This document shows positions 56,860 to 64,000 of a DNA stretch of 64,000 bases, in pieces (position 1 is the stretch's first letter; each line of letters opens with the position of its first letter). Source of the stretch: a virus; IMG/VR virus record IMGVR_UViG_3300030110_004856, positions 17,585 to 81,584 of that record; one strand, written 5' to 3'. The notes below the pieces were generated by a model. The model did not search any database, had not been told where the DNA came from, and was given only the letters and a program-made list of their open reading frames with translations. The position numbers and the translations under genes were made by a program.

Positions 56860-58809
56860 TTAAGCAATCGCTATGAAGATAAAAGTACCTCCTACAGCGT
56901 TAAGATCGTTAGGGGCTGTTGCTGTTACTGTAAACCCAGCGGTTAGTGGGTCAAGCCAATCATTCCCCGAATAAGCATTACCAGGGTCTCCATCCATGGT
57001 ATATGCGTCTTCATTGCCGGTGCCAATGCCACGAATTGTGTCCCAATAAAGCCATTGACCGGCAACATCAGTGCGCTTGATCATCACAAACCTTGCGCCT
57101 CCCGTAAACCCACAGTCGACATCAACAGCAGCACCAGTTCCTGTGTAGCTACCTATTTTCGATATACCGTCTACAGATGCGAATAGCCAGGCGATAAAAA
57201 GTTGGCCGTTGTTATTAGTATCACCGCCTAATGCAGCACCAACCCTAAACACGCTTGAAGTGGGTGTTGTGTTGTCCCAACAGTAGATATCACTAATGTC
57301 TGCATTATCTCTATTGAGTCGCATATTTGTCCCCGGTCCAGAGGTTGCGTTGTAAACAGTAAAATCACTTGAAAATTGTCTGCCTTTTACAATGATCAAC
57401 TCTGGTACAGCTTGGAGATTATGAGATATGTTTTGCTGTCCAGTGTTTCCCACGGCTGAACCTGTTCCGGTGTAGCAAACTATATCCATGAAGCCGGGAG
57501 CACGGCGTAGAGTGTAATTAATGAAAGCACTACTACCCCAAAAACTTGTTTGCAAAAAGCCAAAGTTTCTTTCCCCATTGAAAAAACTAACAGTATTTAC
57601 TTCACTACCAATACCGGTAGCTAGATAAGAAATTGACAGACGAGAATACCAATATTTGTAAATATTACCAGTGCCCGGATTGTTGAAATCAATAAGCAGA
57701 TCTCCAAAGACTGTTGAGCTACTCAAGGAGCCACTGGTGTCACTAGCGGCTGACTGTAGATCGAACACTTCCGTTGCAGCTGCGGGCGGCTTATTCGGAC
57801 GGCGGATTGCTACGTAGATGTAAGTTTGACCTGTATTATTCGTGTCGCTATAGAGATTGTTCAGCGTAAACCCGGTCGCATTTAACCGCATAAAGTCATA
57901 AGACTGCTCTGCGTCACTAGCGTTTGGCTTTAAACTGGCATCATTGTAGCCTGACGGTATCCCACGCACATAGTCCGCAAGAGTCCAGTTAGTACTGCTT
58001 TGACTTGAGCTTTTTACCATCACCCATTGCGGTTCAAATCCAAGGTCAACAAAGACATCTGACGAACCTCCTCCCGTATATGACCCACACTTAATAATCG
58101 CCTCATTCCTGTCTGTGCCAAACGATTGAGCATCGTTAGCGAAAAGGTAAGCTACGTAGTTTTTGCCCGATGCGCTCCAAAGACTGCCTACTGTAAATTG
58201 AGTGGATGTAGGCGCAGTGTCATTCCAATAAATAGGGCTTGTGCTACTAGCATCAGTGTTGAAGCTCATACCAGATGTTGCACCCAGAGACGTGTGAAAA
58301 ATCGCCCAGTTTTGAGCATCATCCAGTGCCTTGACGAGTATAAAGCCCGGTGTAGTCCCTAGGTCATGGTCTATGGTTTGTGCTGCACCTGAACCTGAGA
58401 ATTTTTTTATCGTAAAAAATCCAGGTGCTTTCCGGAAGCTCCAGGAGGCAAAAGTTTCTGTCCCAAAATTCTGATTAGCTGGAAACTGTTGATTCCATGT
58501 AAAACCATTACTGTTGTAGGTTATTGCATCTGTATATGCGGTGCTTTCTCCGTTTAAGAGGTTAGTACTTAGAGATGGAGTTGTCCCTCTTTCGGTGTCA
58601 AATAAATAATGGTCTCTTGTTGTATAGTATCCAGAACGCCATTTCGCCCAAACCAATCCCCCTTCACCGTTTAAATCAATCCCATTCGTGATTGTTTGAG
58701 TGCTGCCGTTGCCGTCATACAAAAACGTACTAAAAACGTCATCAACATAAATAGGGTCACCTGCTGCACCAGCAGCACCTTCCATTAGACGTTGAGTAGT
58801 AGGATCCAT
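56860..58809 (-). CDS. Large tail protein with internal duplications
   Basis: 649 residues. Duplicated segments: APGFFTIKKFSGSGAAQTID and APGFMDIVCYTGTGSAVGNT; GSYTGGGSSDVFVDLGFEPQ and GSYTGTGAAVDVDCGFTGGA. These tandem beta units resemble large marine-phage structural proteins. Gly/Ser/Thr/Asn-rich with many aromatic residues. It is likely a tail fibre or tip protein. It ends 21 nt before the tail-assembly gene. Confidence 0.65.
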   Translation of the reverse strand: MDPTTQRLMEGAAGAAGDPIYVDDVFSTFLYDGNGSTQTITNGIDLNGEGGLVWAKWRSGYYTTRDHYLFDTERGTTPSLSTNLLNGESTAYTDAITYNSNGFTWNQQFPANQNFGTETFASWSFRKAPGFFTIKKFSGSGAAQTIDHDLGTTPGFILVKALDDAQNWAIFHTSLGATSGMSFNTDASSTSPIYWNDTAPTSTQFTVGSLWSASGKNYVAYLFANDAQSFGTDRNEAIIKCGSYTGGGSSDVFVDLGFEPQWVMVKSSSQSSTNWTLADYVRGIPSGYNDASLKPNASDAEQSYDFMRLNATGFTLNNLYSDTNNTGQTYIYVAIRRPNKPPAAATEVFDLQSAASDTSGSLSSSTVFGDLLIDFNNPGTGNIYKYWYSRLSISYLATGIGSEVNTVSFFNGERNFGFLQTSFWGSSAFINYTLRRAPGFMDIVCYTGTGSAVGNTGQQNISHNLQAVPELIIVKGRQFSSDFTVYNATSGPGTNMRLNRDNADISDIYCWDNTTPTSSVFRVGAALGGDTNNNGQLFIAWLFASVDGISKIGSYTGTGAAVDVDCGFTGGARFVMIKRTDVAGQWLYWDTIRGIGTGNEDAYTMDGDPGNAYSGNDWLDPLTAGFTVTATAPNDLNAVGGTFIFIAIA

Positions 58810-58814
58810 TTATA

Positions 58815-59408
58815 TCAAGTGGTGTAGTCAACAAGAGAAGATGCACGCCAGGTACTGCCAGAATTATCAGTAACGAACATGAACAAATGAGTCTTGCCTG
58901 TAGTTAGGGTCGGAGCCGTATCTGCTGGCCACTTAATTGAGCTGTCCCAAGTGATCGTACCGCCAGTGTTCTCAACTTCGTAAGTAAGACTATAAGACCC
59001 AGCAGGATAAGGACTGATAAACGTTACAGTAGAGTCGGTGCTCAGAGTGGCAGTAAAGTAATTGCCAGAAGCCACGGGGATGCCGCTTCCGTTTGCACCC
59101 AATGCAGTGACAACGGAACGAAGCTGACCGTCAATAATTCCGCCTGAAATAGCAAGCTTGGTCGAATCCGCGTAAGGAATGGCTGCGTTACCTGAAGCCA
59201 GAGCTGTACTGGCATCAACAAGCGCAGCATTACCGGAAGCAAGAGCTTCGTGTGCTACATCTCCACTAGAACTAGGCGCATAACGTACATCTAAAACGCC
59301 AATATCTACCCTTTGGTTAGTTACACCAGAGGCTCTGACAATAGGAAAGTAATCACCGCTCGCAACCGTTGTAATCGCACCAAGTTGCGAAATCTTTAGG
59401 CTTGCCAT
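58815..59408 (-). CDS. Tail fibre-associated protein with ASGNAAL repeats (197 aa)
   Basis: 197 residues. Residues about 55-80 have the ALASGNAALVDASTALASGN repeats seen in the three fibres. The C-terminal half is beta-like (TFISPYPAGSYSLTYEVENT ... GKTHLFMFVTDNSGSTWR). Likely a fibre connector or shared structural unit. It lies 5 nt from each neighbour. Confidence 0.6.
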   Translation of the reverse strand: MASLKISQLGAITTVASGDYFPIVRASGVTNQRVDIGVLDVRYAPSSSGDVAHEALASGNAALVDASTALASGNAAIPYADSTKLAISGGIIDGQLRSVVTALGANGSGIPVASGNYFTATLSTDSTVTFISPYPAGSYSLTYEVENTGGTITWDSSIKWPADTAPTLTTGKTHLFMFVTDNSGSTWRASSLVDYTT

Positions 59409-59413
59409 GCGAT

Positions 59414-59893
59414 TTAAGCAGATGCGGTCTCTAGATCAATAGTCGATCCGTCTTCTAATAATAACGCGTCAATCGATATTCCGAAACTGGATTCAAGAAG
59501 GATAACTGAATTTGGATTAACGGTAAGCTGAGGGGGTATAGTCTCAATAGATAAAGTTGTGGGAGTGATTACGCGGCCTACATTAGTTAAAAAAGCATCT
59601 AGAGAGACAGCTGCTAACTCAGCAAAAAACTCACTAGAAGAGATTAGTAAACCAGGAGTGATAATAGATAAAAACCTAAAGTCACCAGGAGTCAGACCAG
59701 AATAACCAGTGTAAACTCCATCAGCGTTGACACGAAGTATGGCCCCAGAGCTTACCGTATCGATTGCAATCCCAAGAACCGATGCTTTAGTAACTGTGTC
59801 AGCTGCGGCAAGTGCAGCCTGACCGGTTGAAGTCACATAGACCGCGTTTCCAGCAGAAATGTTTTCGCTAGCAATTAAACTCGCAATCGCCAT
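59414..59893 (-). CDS. Beta-rich tail protein (159 aa)
   Basis: 159 residues, Ala/Ser/Thr/Val-rich (NISAGNAVYVTSTGQAALAA, ILRVNADGVYTGYSGLTPGD). The segment pattern resembles the fibre C-termini and the protein at 55683. No family is recognised. Virion-associated by position. Confidence 0.55.
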   Translation of the reverse strand: MAIASLIASENISAGNAVYVTSTGQAALAAADTVTKASVLGIAIDTVSSGAILRVNADGVYTGYSGLTPGDFRFLSIITPGLLISSSEFFAELAAVSLDAFLTNVGRVITPTTLSIETIPPQLTVNPNSVILLESSFGISIDALLLEDGSTIDLETASA

Positions 59894-59919
59894 CTCTGCC
59901 TAAACCCATATTCTTAAGT

Positions 59920-60051
59920 TTAGCGCTTTCCCTGACCACGGTATTTCTTCTTGCCTTTACGTTCTGGACGTGAGTGACGACCATTGCCAATAGCAGTGGT
60001 TTTTGGTTTAGAAAAAATGTGGTTAGAAGCGTCCGATTTAGCCTTGGCCAT
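59920..60051 (-). CDS. Small basic protein (43 aa)
   Basis: ATG at 60051 to TAA at 59920, 43 residues, Lys/Arg-rich, ending KKKYRGQGKR. Similar Lys/Gly/Arg C-termini occur in small cyanophage proteins. Probably nucleic-acid binding. Confidence 0.55.
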   Translation of the reverse strand: MAKAKSDASNHIFSKPKTTAIGNGRHSRPERKGKKKYRGQGKR

Positions 60052-60099
60052 TGGTATGCAGTAGTTCTAGTCAGCTTAGCGACTGACAACAAACTGTCA

Positions 60100-61044
60100 T
60101 CAAGGATTTGCGTCAACCCAAGTAGTGCCATTCCATACTTTGAGTGCGTTGGCTGTATCGTCGTACCAACCTTCTCCAGGAACCTGGGCAGAAGGTGCAG
60201 CAGTTGAGTAAGCGAAGGAACGACGAGGACCAGACTCGTACCAACCAGAGGTGGCAGCGTCGTACACAAATATCGACCCCACCAGTTCGTGGAAGAAAGC
60301 CGATCCATCGCGAGGTGGCGCGTTAGTTCCTGTGCCCGAAGGAGGAGTAGTGCCCTTAAGAATAATTCCTTCAGCGTTGGTTTGATACCAATCCGGTTGA
60401 GCGACAGAACCGCCGGATGCGTAAACAAACATTCGACCTTGGTTAACGTCGAACCACAGATCACCGGTTCCGTAACCAGTACCGGGAGAGCCAGAAACAG
60501 TGACAGATACGCCGCTTATAACGGTGCCTCCACCGCCCCCTCCTTGGGTATCGGTGCCGCTAATAATGACATTATTACCGCTATACGTAATAGTGACGGA
60601 ACCTTCGTCGAGGAAGTGACCTGAAACTACGTTGTCGTACACCTCGTCGTAGTTGACGTTTACAACAGAACCACCTTGAGTCAGGTAAATACCAGAGCCA
60701 GCTCCGATTGAAATACCCGAAGCTGAAACAACAGATGCATTGATGATTGTGGTACTGCCAGAAGCAGTGAAATAAATACCCGAACCTGGAGCAATATTCG
60801 CTGAACCTCCTCCCCCTCCAGAAATACCGGATATAGAGGTGTTTAAGTCTTCTAAAGCTCTGACAACACCATCGAAATTAGCTTCATAACCGTAGGGACA
60901 CCGAGAGTAAGAAACTGTTCCCACGCCACTAACCGTGTCGATGATTGATGAAATAACGGTAACTATGCCGTTAAAATTAGCCTCATGCAGAGCACGAGGT
61001 AGAGAGCCGTGCGTTACACACGGAGGAATATTTCTTTCCGGCAT
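60100..61044 (-). CDS. Tail fibre protein (314 aa)
   Basis: 314 residues. HEANFNGIVTVISS and YEANFDGVVRALEDL repeat a short unit I recall in cyanophage fibres. The remainder is Gly/Ser/Thr-rich beta repeats (ASGSTTIINASVVSASGISI) with a Gly-rich stretch and a C-terminal Trp-rich part (WNGTTWVDANP). Likely a fibre stem or tip protein. Confidence 0.65.
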   Translation of the reverse strand: MPERNIPPCVTHGSLPRALHEANFNGIVTVISSIIDTVSGVGTVSYSRCPYGYEANFDGVVRALEDLNTSISGISGGGGGSANIAPGSGIYFTASGSTTIINASVVSASGISIGAGSGIYLTQGGSVVNVNYDEVYDNVVSGHFLDEGSVTITYSGNNVIISGTDTQGGGGGGTVISGVSVTVSGSPGTGYGTGDLWFDVNQGRMFVYASGGSVAQPDWYQTNAEGIILKGTTPPSGTGTNAPPRDGSAFFHELVGSIFVYDAATSGWYESGPRRSFAYSTAAPSAQVPGEGWYDDTANALKVWNGTTWVDANP

Positions 61045-61062
61045 CAGTAATAAACGCCCTCC

Positions 61063-61263
61063 CTATTTTGAGTTTAGCTCATTTCTATAGCTGCTTTCAC
61101 CTTTTACCACTAATGACCCATTAGGAGCATGAAAAGTGAACTCTTCTGCCAACTTCCAAGCAGGTACTCCTAGAAGATCAGCCTTGCGTTTAAGGGCGCT
61201 CCAAGAAAGGTCTGCTGAAACTTGCAGATGAGTTGAAGCCATGAGTCTCATGCAATTACTCAA
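61063..61263 (-). CDS. Unknown small protein (66 aa)
   Basis: 66 residues, containing STHLQVSADLSWSALKRKAD, LLGVPAWKLAEEF and SLVVKGESSYRNELNSK. Starts at later Met residues are possible. It may be a small DNA-binding or tail protein; unknown. Confidence 0.45.
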   Translation of the reverse strand: MSNCMRLMASTHLQVSADLSWSALKRKADLLGVPAWKLAEEFTFHAPNGSLVVKGESSYRNELNSK

Positions 61264-61296
61264 AGCTTAACAAATTAAGAAGAAAACCGCAAAGGT

Positions 61297-61320
61297 CATA
61301 AAAAATAGCCCCGAAGGGCC
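61297..61320 (-). terminator. Leftward rho-independent terminator with UUCG tetraloop
   Basis: On the minus strand GGCCC-TTCG-GGGCT is followed by ATTTTTT. The short stem closes a stable UUCG loop. It lies just downstream of the gene at 61330. Confidence 0.65.
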
Positions 61321-61329
61321 ATACGAGAT

Positions 61330-62058
61330 CTACTCAGGAAGGATGTGCCACTTATCGTGTTTACGCAGAAACTGAATAATCTCTTGACTCTTCAGCTGCT
61401 GTAGAGCATTAGACACCTCCGCTTTCCACGGTGGATTACTATTTCTGCCTGGAGGAGTATCAGCAGTGCTCCACTGAAACTTACCGTTCTCTAAATAGTC
61501 ACTCTCCACAAAACTGGCGATCTCGTCAAACGAAATTAGAGTTCTGTTCGCTAGACGCCGCTCTTCGACAAAGTCACCAACGATGTCCTTGGCATCTTCC
61601 AGAGAAAGCTGAGGTTTCTGCACAGGCGGAGAGTTTCCAGGAATTCTCCTAATAACTTCAGGATTGTCAAAACCCTGTTTATGGGTTTGCTTGACTTGAT
61701 GAATGAGAGAAAACGCTTCTTTGCGGCATCTTGGAGAGATGTGGTCTTTCAGTGCCCTAATACCAGAAAGAAGACGCTCTTCTTGAGAGTCGAGGTCGCC
61801 ATAAAACCTGGAGTACTTACTGACATTTTCAATGAGGGAAATGCACTCAGAGACAGAGATGTCAGTACTCAACAGGTCTCCAAGAGTTATGTTTTTTGCG
61901 TTTTCCAGACAGTCTTTAGGAATAAGTCTGCCAACCTCCTCTGAAAGTCCTCGGAAAGAGTCCGGTTGATGCTGTGTAGCTGTGTAAGACATGAATGCAT
62001 AGGATATTTGGGTGACTCCTAAGAGTCCTGTAGAAGAGTAGCACCTTTTATGTCCCAT
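61330..62058 (-). CDS. Unknown protein with a probable winged helix (242 aa)
   Basis: 242 residues; an ATG at 61992 is an alternative start (MSYTATQHQ). A helical N-terminal part contains LLSTDISVSECISLIENVSK and YSRFYGDLDSQEERLLSGIR. The C-terminal SNALQQLKSQEIIQFLRKHD with KWHILPE resembles a winged-helix end. No family is recognised. It is the rightmost leftward gene and has its own terminator, so it is probably a separate transcription unit, perhaps a regulator. Confidence 0.55.
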   Translation of the reverse strand: MGHKRCYSSTGLLGVTQISYAFMSYTATQHQPDSFRGLSEEVGRLIPKDCLENAKNITLGDLLSTDISVSECISLIENVSKYSRFYGDLDSQEERLLSGIRALKDHISPRCRKEAFSLIHQVKQTHKQGFDNPEVIRRIPGNSPPVQKPQLSLEDAKDIVGDFVEERRLANRTLISFDEIASFVESDYLENGKFQWSTADTPPGRNSNPPWKAEVSNALQQLKSQEIIQFLRKHDKWHILPE

Positions 62059-62134
62059 CGTGATTATTTCTGATTACAACAAAGCCACGTGTTGTTCTTG
62101 TGTGTACCTAAGGTGAAAAGTTTTCAGAAAATGG

Positions 62135-62152
62135 TTTCTTGACAAAATGTCG
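62135..62152 (+). promoter_or_regulatory. Shared block 1, copy B
   Basis: TTTCTTGACAAAATGTCG, 16 of 18 identical to 24310-24327, including TTGACA. Confidence 0.55.
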
Positions 62153-62259
62153 TTGAGCTGAGATTTATATAGATATTTAAAATTATTTTTATAAATACAA
62201 GGGGTTTGACCATGTCGCGAAACTGAGACCGCATATAAAGTCCTGAAGCCGCGACTTGC

Positions 62260-62283
62260 GTCAAGGAATCCTTTGTTATAGAA
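62260..62283 (+). promoter_or_regulatory. Shared block 2, copy B
   Basis: GTCAAG-N5-CTTTGTTATAGAA, identical in both parts and spacing to 24408-24431. GCGAC precedes it. A TATAGA -10-like hexamer is included. Confidence 0.6.
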
Positions 62284-62362
62284 AGTTTGAGTAAGGGGGT
62301 TTCGGACTCCCGTGAGCACCAGAGCAAACCATGCACTTATATGCGTTTCGTATGCTAGAATC

Positions 62363-63088
62363 ATGAGACAAGAACAAGAAAATCAAAGTGATTTGGACAA
62401 AACAACTCTGCTGACCCGGCTTTTTGGGGTTTTGGATCCTTCATTGGATGCCACGCCGCAAGGTTTGGTCGTTCGCACGAAAATTCAAGGTTTTTGGAGA
62501 GTTTCCGAGTACCGGAACGGCTCCTCTTTTACTTGTCTCTGTGGGCGATCAGAGCCTTTTTTCCTCCCTTCCGACCACGTCAAGCGCCATCCTCCTAGGG
62601 ATGCCTCTGCAGGCTGTCATGTCTGTCAAAACGCTCTGCACTCGGCTACAACCAAAGCTGAGAGGCTTGCCGCGTGGCTTGACTCTCGCAGGTCCCTAAT
62701 CAACAGGGAAGACCACCTAGAGCTTCCAGACGACTGTGGCCAGCTCTATATCAAAGATCCTCAAGAAAGCAACTCTTGCGCTATTATTCGCACACGTCAC
62801 TTTGTGTATACGCATTTCTATAGAAAACCTGTTCCCCCAGGTTTCTGTGTTACTAGCACCTGTAGAAACAGCTTATGCCTTAATCCACACCATCTATGTC
62901 TAAGTCCAACTCGTCGCAGCAAGCTCGATACGCGCATTCGAACATTGATCGAGAAGCTGTCCTCTCTGGGAATGTCTCCTCGAACGATCCAACTCTTTCT
63001 GCAAGAAGAGCACTCCGTCGAGCTTTCCGTCAGATCAGTGCAGCGGACAGTAAAAGAAGCAAAAGAATTAAAAAATTGCGTTTTCTGA
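62363..63088 (+). CDS. HNH-like/HTH protein with an N-terminal Cys region
   Basis: 241 residues from the ATG at 62363. CLCGRSEPFF with CHVC (residues about 60-90) gives four Cys for zinc binding. CVTSTCRNSLCLNPHHL is a C-x4-C...NP-x-H finger, as in the protein at 35151. The C-terminus MSPRTIQLFLQEEHSVELSV is a helix-turn-helix. It could be a DNA-binding regulator or endonuclease relic. A longer frame from 62312 reads through the promoter, so I chose 62363. Confidence 0.6.
   Translation: MRQEQENQSDLDKTTLLTRLFGVLDPSLDATPQGLVVRTKIQGFWRVSEYRNGSSFTCLCGRSEPFFLPSDHVKRHPPRDASAGCHVCQNALHSATTKAERLAAWLDSRRSLINREDHLELPDDCGQLYIKDPQESNSCAIIRTRHFVYTHFYRKPVPPGFCVTSTCRNSLCLNPHHLCLSPTRRSKLDTRIRTLIEKLSSLGMSPRTIQLFLQEEHSVELSVRSVQRTVKEAKELKNCVF
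63070..63076 (+). other. Possible -1 frameshift site A-AAA-AAT
   Basis: In the frame of the 62363 gene the codons are TTA AAA AAT, a canonical X-XXY-YYZ heptamer. A -1 slip would join the frame that continues through 63303 with a wHTH-like sequence. The 0-frame stop follows 12 nt later. Confidence 0.35.
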
Positions 63089-63303
63089 TTTATGAGCTAC
63101 AGTCCATACAGCCAGCGGAGCTAGAACACATCTCGGGCGCTATAGGGCAGTCCAAAAACACAACCAGAGACCAACTAGACAAGCTAGTTTCTTGTGACTT
63201 AGTAGTAAAGATAGTGTTTGAAAAACACACCTTGTACTGCATAAACGGTTTCTACAACAAAACTATTTCCTCAAAAATCATTGATGGACTATTCGACAAC
63301 TAG
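63076..63303 (+). CDS. Winged-helix protein, or frameshifted extension of the 62363 gene
   Basis: 75 residues from TTG at 63076 (LRFLIYELQSIQPAELEHIS). The body has a wHTH pattern: LEHISGAIGQSKNTTRDQLD, then KLVSCDLVVKIVFEKHTLYC. The frame is open from an ATG at 62896, but that part lies antisense-like under the HNH protein and is poor coding. So either a TTG start or a -1 shift at 63070 makes it. Its end overlaps the next gene by 23 nt. Confidence 0.5.
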   Translation: MRFLIYELQSIQPAELEHISGAIGQSKNTTRDQLDKLVSCDLVVKIVFEKHTLYCINGFYNKTISSKIIDGLFDN

Positions 63304-63727
63304 TTTTAGAGAGGTGCCCACGCTTGTTGTTAAGTGGGATTCGGCTTTTGTTATCGAGAATCTCCCCCCTTGGGTTTACAAAAACCACCCAATGCCCGCA
63401 AGCATGAACGAGTGCAATGCGAAGCTCTCGTCTTTACAGCACACCCTTTCTGATATGGACCTTCAGATAGAGGTAAAAAGATGCGAAAAGAGGATAGCTG
63501 AGCTAACAGACGAGTCTTTTGATGAGATTGATTTTTACGAGCGTATTCGAAAAATACACAAAGCTAAACAGTCAACTCTGTACGTCATAAGTGCTCTAAA
63601 GTACTGGAAGCATCTCAACACAGATACAGTTTTTACTGAGTCTGACGACAAATTCACTACTCTTGTTGAGTTGCTGATCGAAGACCCACCAAATTTTGTA
63701 GATCAGGCAAGAGATCTACTAGACTGA
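63284..63727 (+). CDS. Unknown protein (147 aa)
   Basis: 147 residues from the ATG at 63284; a TTG at 63281 adds one residue. A charged helical body with KRCEKRIAELTDESFDEIDF, then YERIRKIHKAKQSTLYVIS, suggests a coiled-coil. The start overlaps the previous gene end. No family is recognised. Confidence 0.55.
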   Translation: MDYSTTSFREVPTLVVKWDSAFVIENLPPWVYKNHPMPASMNECNAKLSSLQHTLSDMDLQIEVKRCEKRIAELTDESFDEIDFYERIRKIHKAKQSTLYVISALKYWKHLNTDTVFTESDDKFTTLVELLIEDPPNFVDQARDLLD

Positions 63728-63819
63728 CGGCGACTGTTTAGCAAGAACCGCCTTGACAGTCACCGGAGGTTGAGGCATCATTTTTGTGGTTTCTGACCCT
63801 CACGTAAGCCTCCTGGTTG

Positions 63820-63831
63820 CCAAGTACTTGG
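63820..63831. promoter_or_regulatory. Palindrome CCAAGTACTTGG
   Basis: A perfect 12-bp palindrome in the gap 63728-63866 before the last gene. TTGACA lies at about 63752. It could be an operator; only one copy is seen. Confidence 0.35.
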
Positions 63832-63866
63832 TGGCCTAGGGGGTCCTCCATTCTACTTTTTCTACT

Positions 63867-64000
63867 ATGGACATTTCTCAACTCACAAAACAACTCAAAG
63901 AAATTTCATATACTTTAGAGAGTATTGATGCTTCTTTGCAAAGTATCTCTCAGACTGACAAACAGGAAACCACAGCGTTTGTTAGTAAACGAACTATCTG
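63867..64000 (+). CDS. Unknown protein, start only (runs off right edge)
   Basis: ATG at 63867, 44 residues to the window edge with no stop. The visible part (MDISQLTKQLKEISYTLESI...) is a coiled-coil-like helix rich in Ser, Gln and Leu. No family is recognisable from this piece. Confidence 0.5.
   Translation, partial: MDISQLTKQLKEISYTLESIDASLQSISQTDKQETTAFVSKRTI

Larger units (their letters stand above)
62059..62362. promoter_or_regulatory. 300-bp divergent control region
   Basis: No gene. It separates the leftward gene at 61330 from the rightward gene at 62363. It has shared block 1 copy B (62135-62152), a TTTATATAGATATTTAAAATT AT-rich tract nearby, and shared block 2 copy B (62260-62283). 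Similar blocks precede the MoxR/VWA operon. Confidence 0.6.

Noticed and set aside
59868-60464. 198-codon minus frame overlapping the fibre gene
   Set aside because: Shadow of the fibre gene at 60100 and the small basic gene at 59920.
1-64000. tRNA genes, integrase, RNA polymerase, reverse transcriptase
   Set aside because: No T-loop/anticodon pattern, tyrosine or serine recombinase motif, T7-type polymerase or RT motif was found by eye; a tRNAscan and HMM search would settle it.

Overview
The window is a contiguous piece of a tailed double-stranded DNA bacteriophage, probably a phage of a phycobilisome-containing cyanobacterium. Phage identity rests on a large terminase, a portal start, a family A DNA polymerase, a D5-type primase-helicase, SSB, ThyX, dCTP deaminase, an endolysin and large tail-fibre genes. 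The cyanobacterial host is inferred from an NblA-like gene (37296-37541), a ThyX signature of the cyanophage type, and a set of small Lys-rich proteins resembling those of cyanophages. No integrase, RNA polymerase, tRNA, CRISPR or rRNA was recognised. Both edges cut a gene, so the genome continues on each side.

Layout. (1) 1-17385, mostly leftward: portal, terminase and many putative virion genes, mixed with glycosyltransferases, two Methyltransf_24-like methyltransferases, an XRE-type regulator and zinc-ribbon proteins. A rightward pair (GT4 glycosyltransferase plus GH130-like propeller, 4706-6963) sits between the likely small and large terminase genes. (2) 17386-18589, about 1.2 kb without a convincing gene: an AT-rich repeat region with TAACAC repeats, then a GC-richer stretch with interlocking inverted repeats, then an operator-like palindrome and leader hairpins. 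(3) 18590-42529, rightward early and replication region: small unknown genes, DUF2786, GP88-like, dCTP deaminase, a MoxR ATPase/VWA cassette, Pol A, SSB, a PD-(D/E)XK nuclease and the primase-helicase. Free-standing homing-type endonucleases and the NblA-like gene interrupt it. (4) 42530-62058, mostly leftward late region: ThyX, endolysin with putative holin, Lys-rich small proteins, three paralogous fibres each with seven tandem repeats, and other tail genes. (5) 62363-64000, rightward: an HNH-like/HTH regulator and unknown genes.

How the parts fit: Pol A, primase-helicase, SSB and the nuclease form a phage replication and recombination set. ThyX and dCTP deaminase would supply dTMP and dUMP. 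NblA would dismantle host antennae. GH24/C39-like endolysin plus a membrane protein would carry out lysis. Three fibre paralogues and the sugar-modifying genes point to heavy investment in surface recognition or surface modification. Two rightward operons (24590 onward and 62363 onward) share two conserved upstream sequence blocks and may be co-regulated. All identifications are from reading the sequence; none has been checked by database search.
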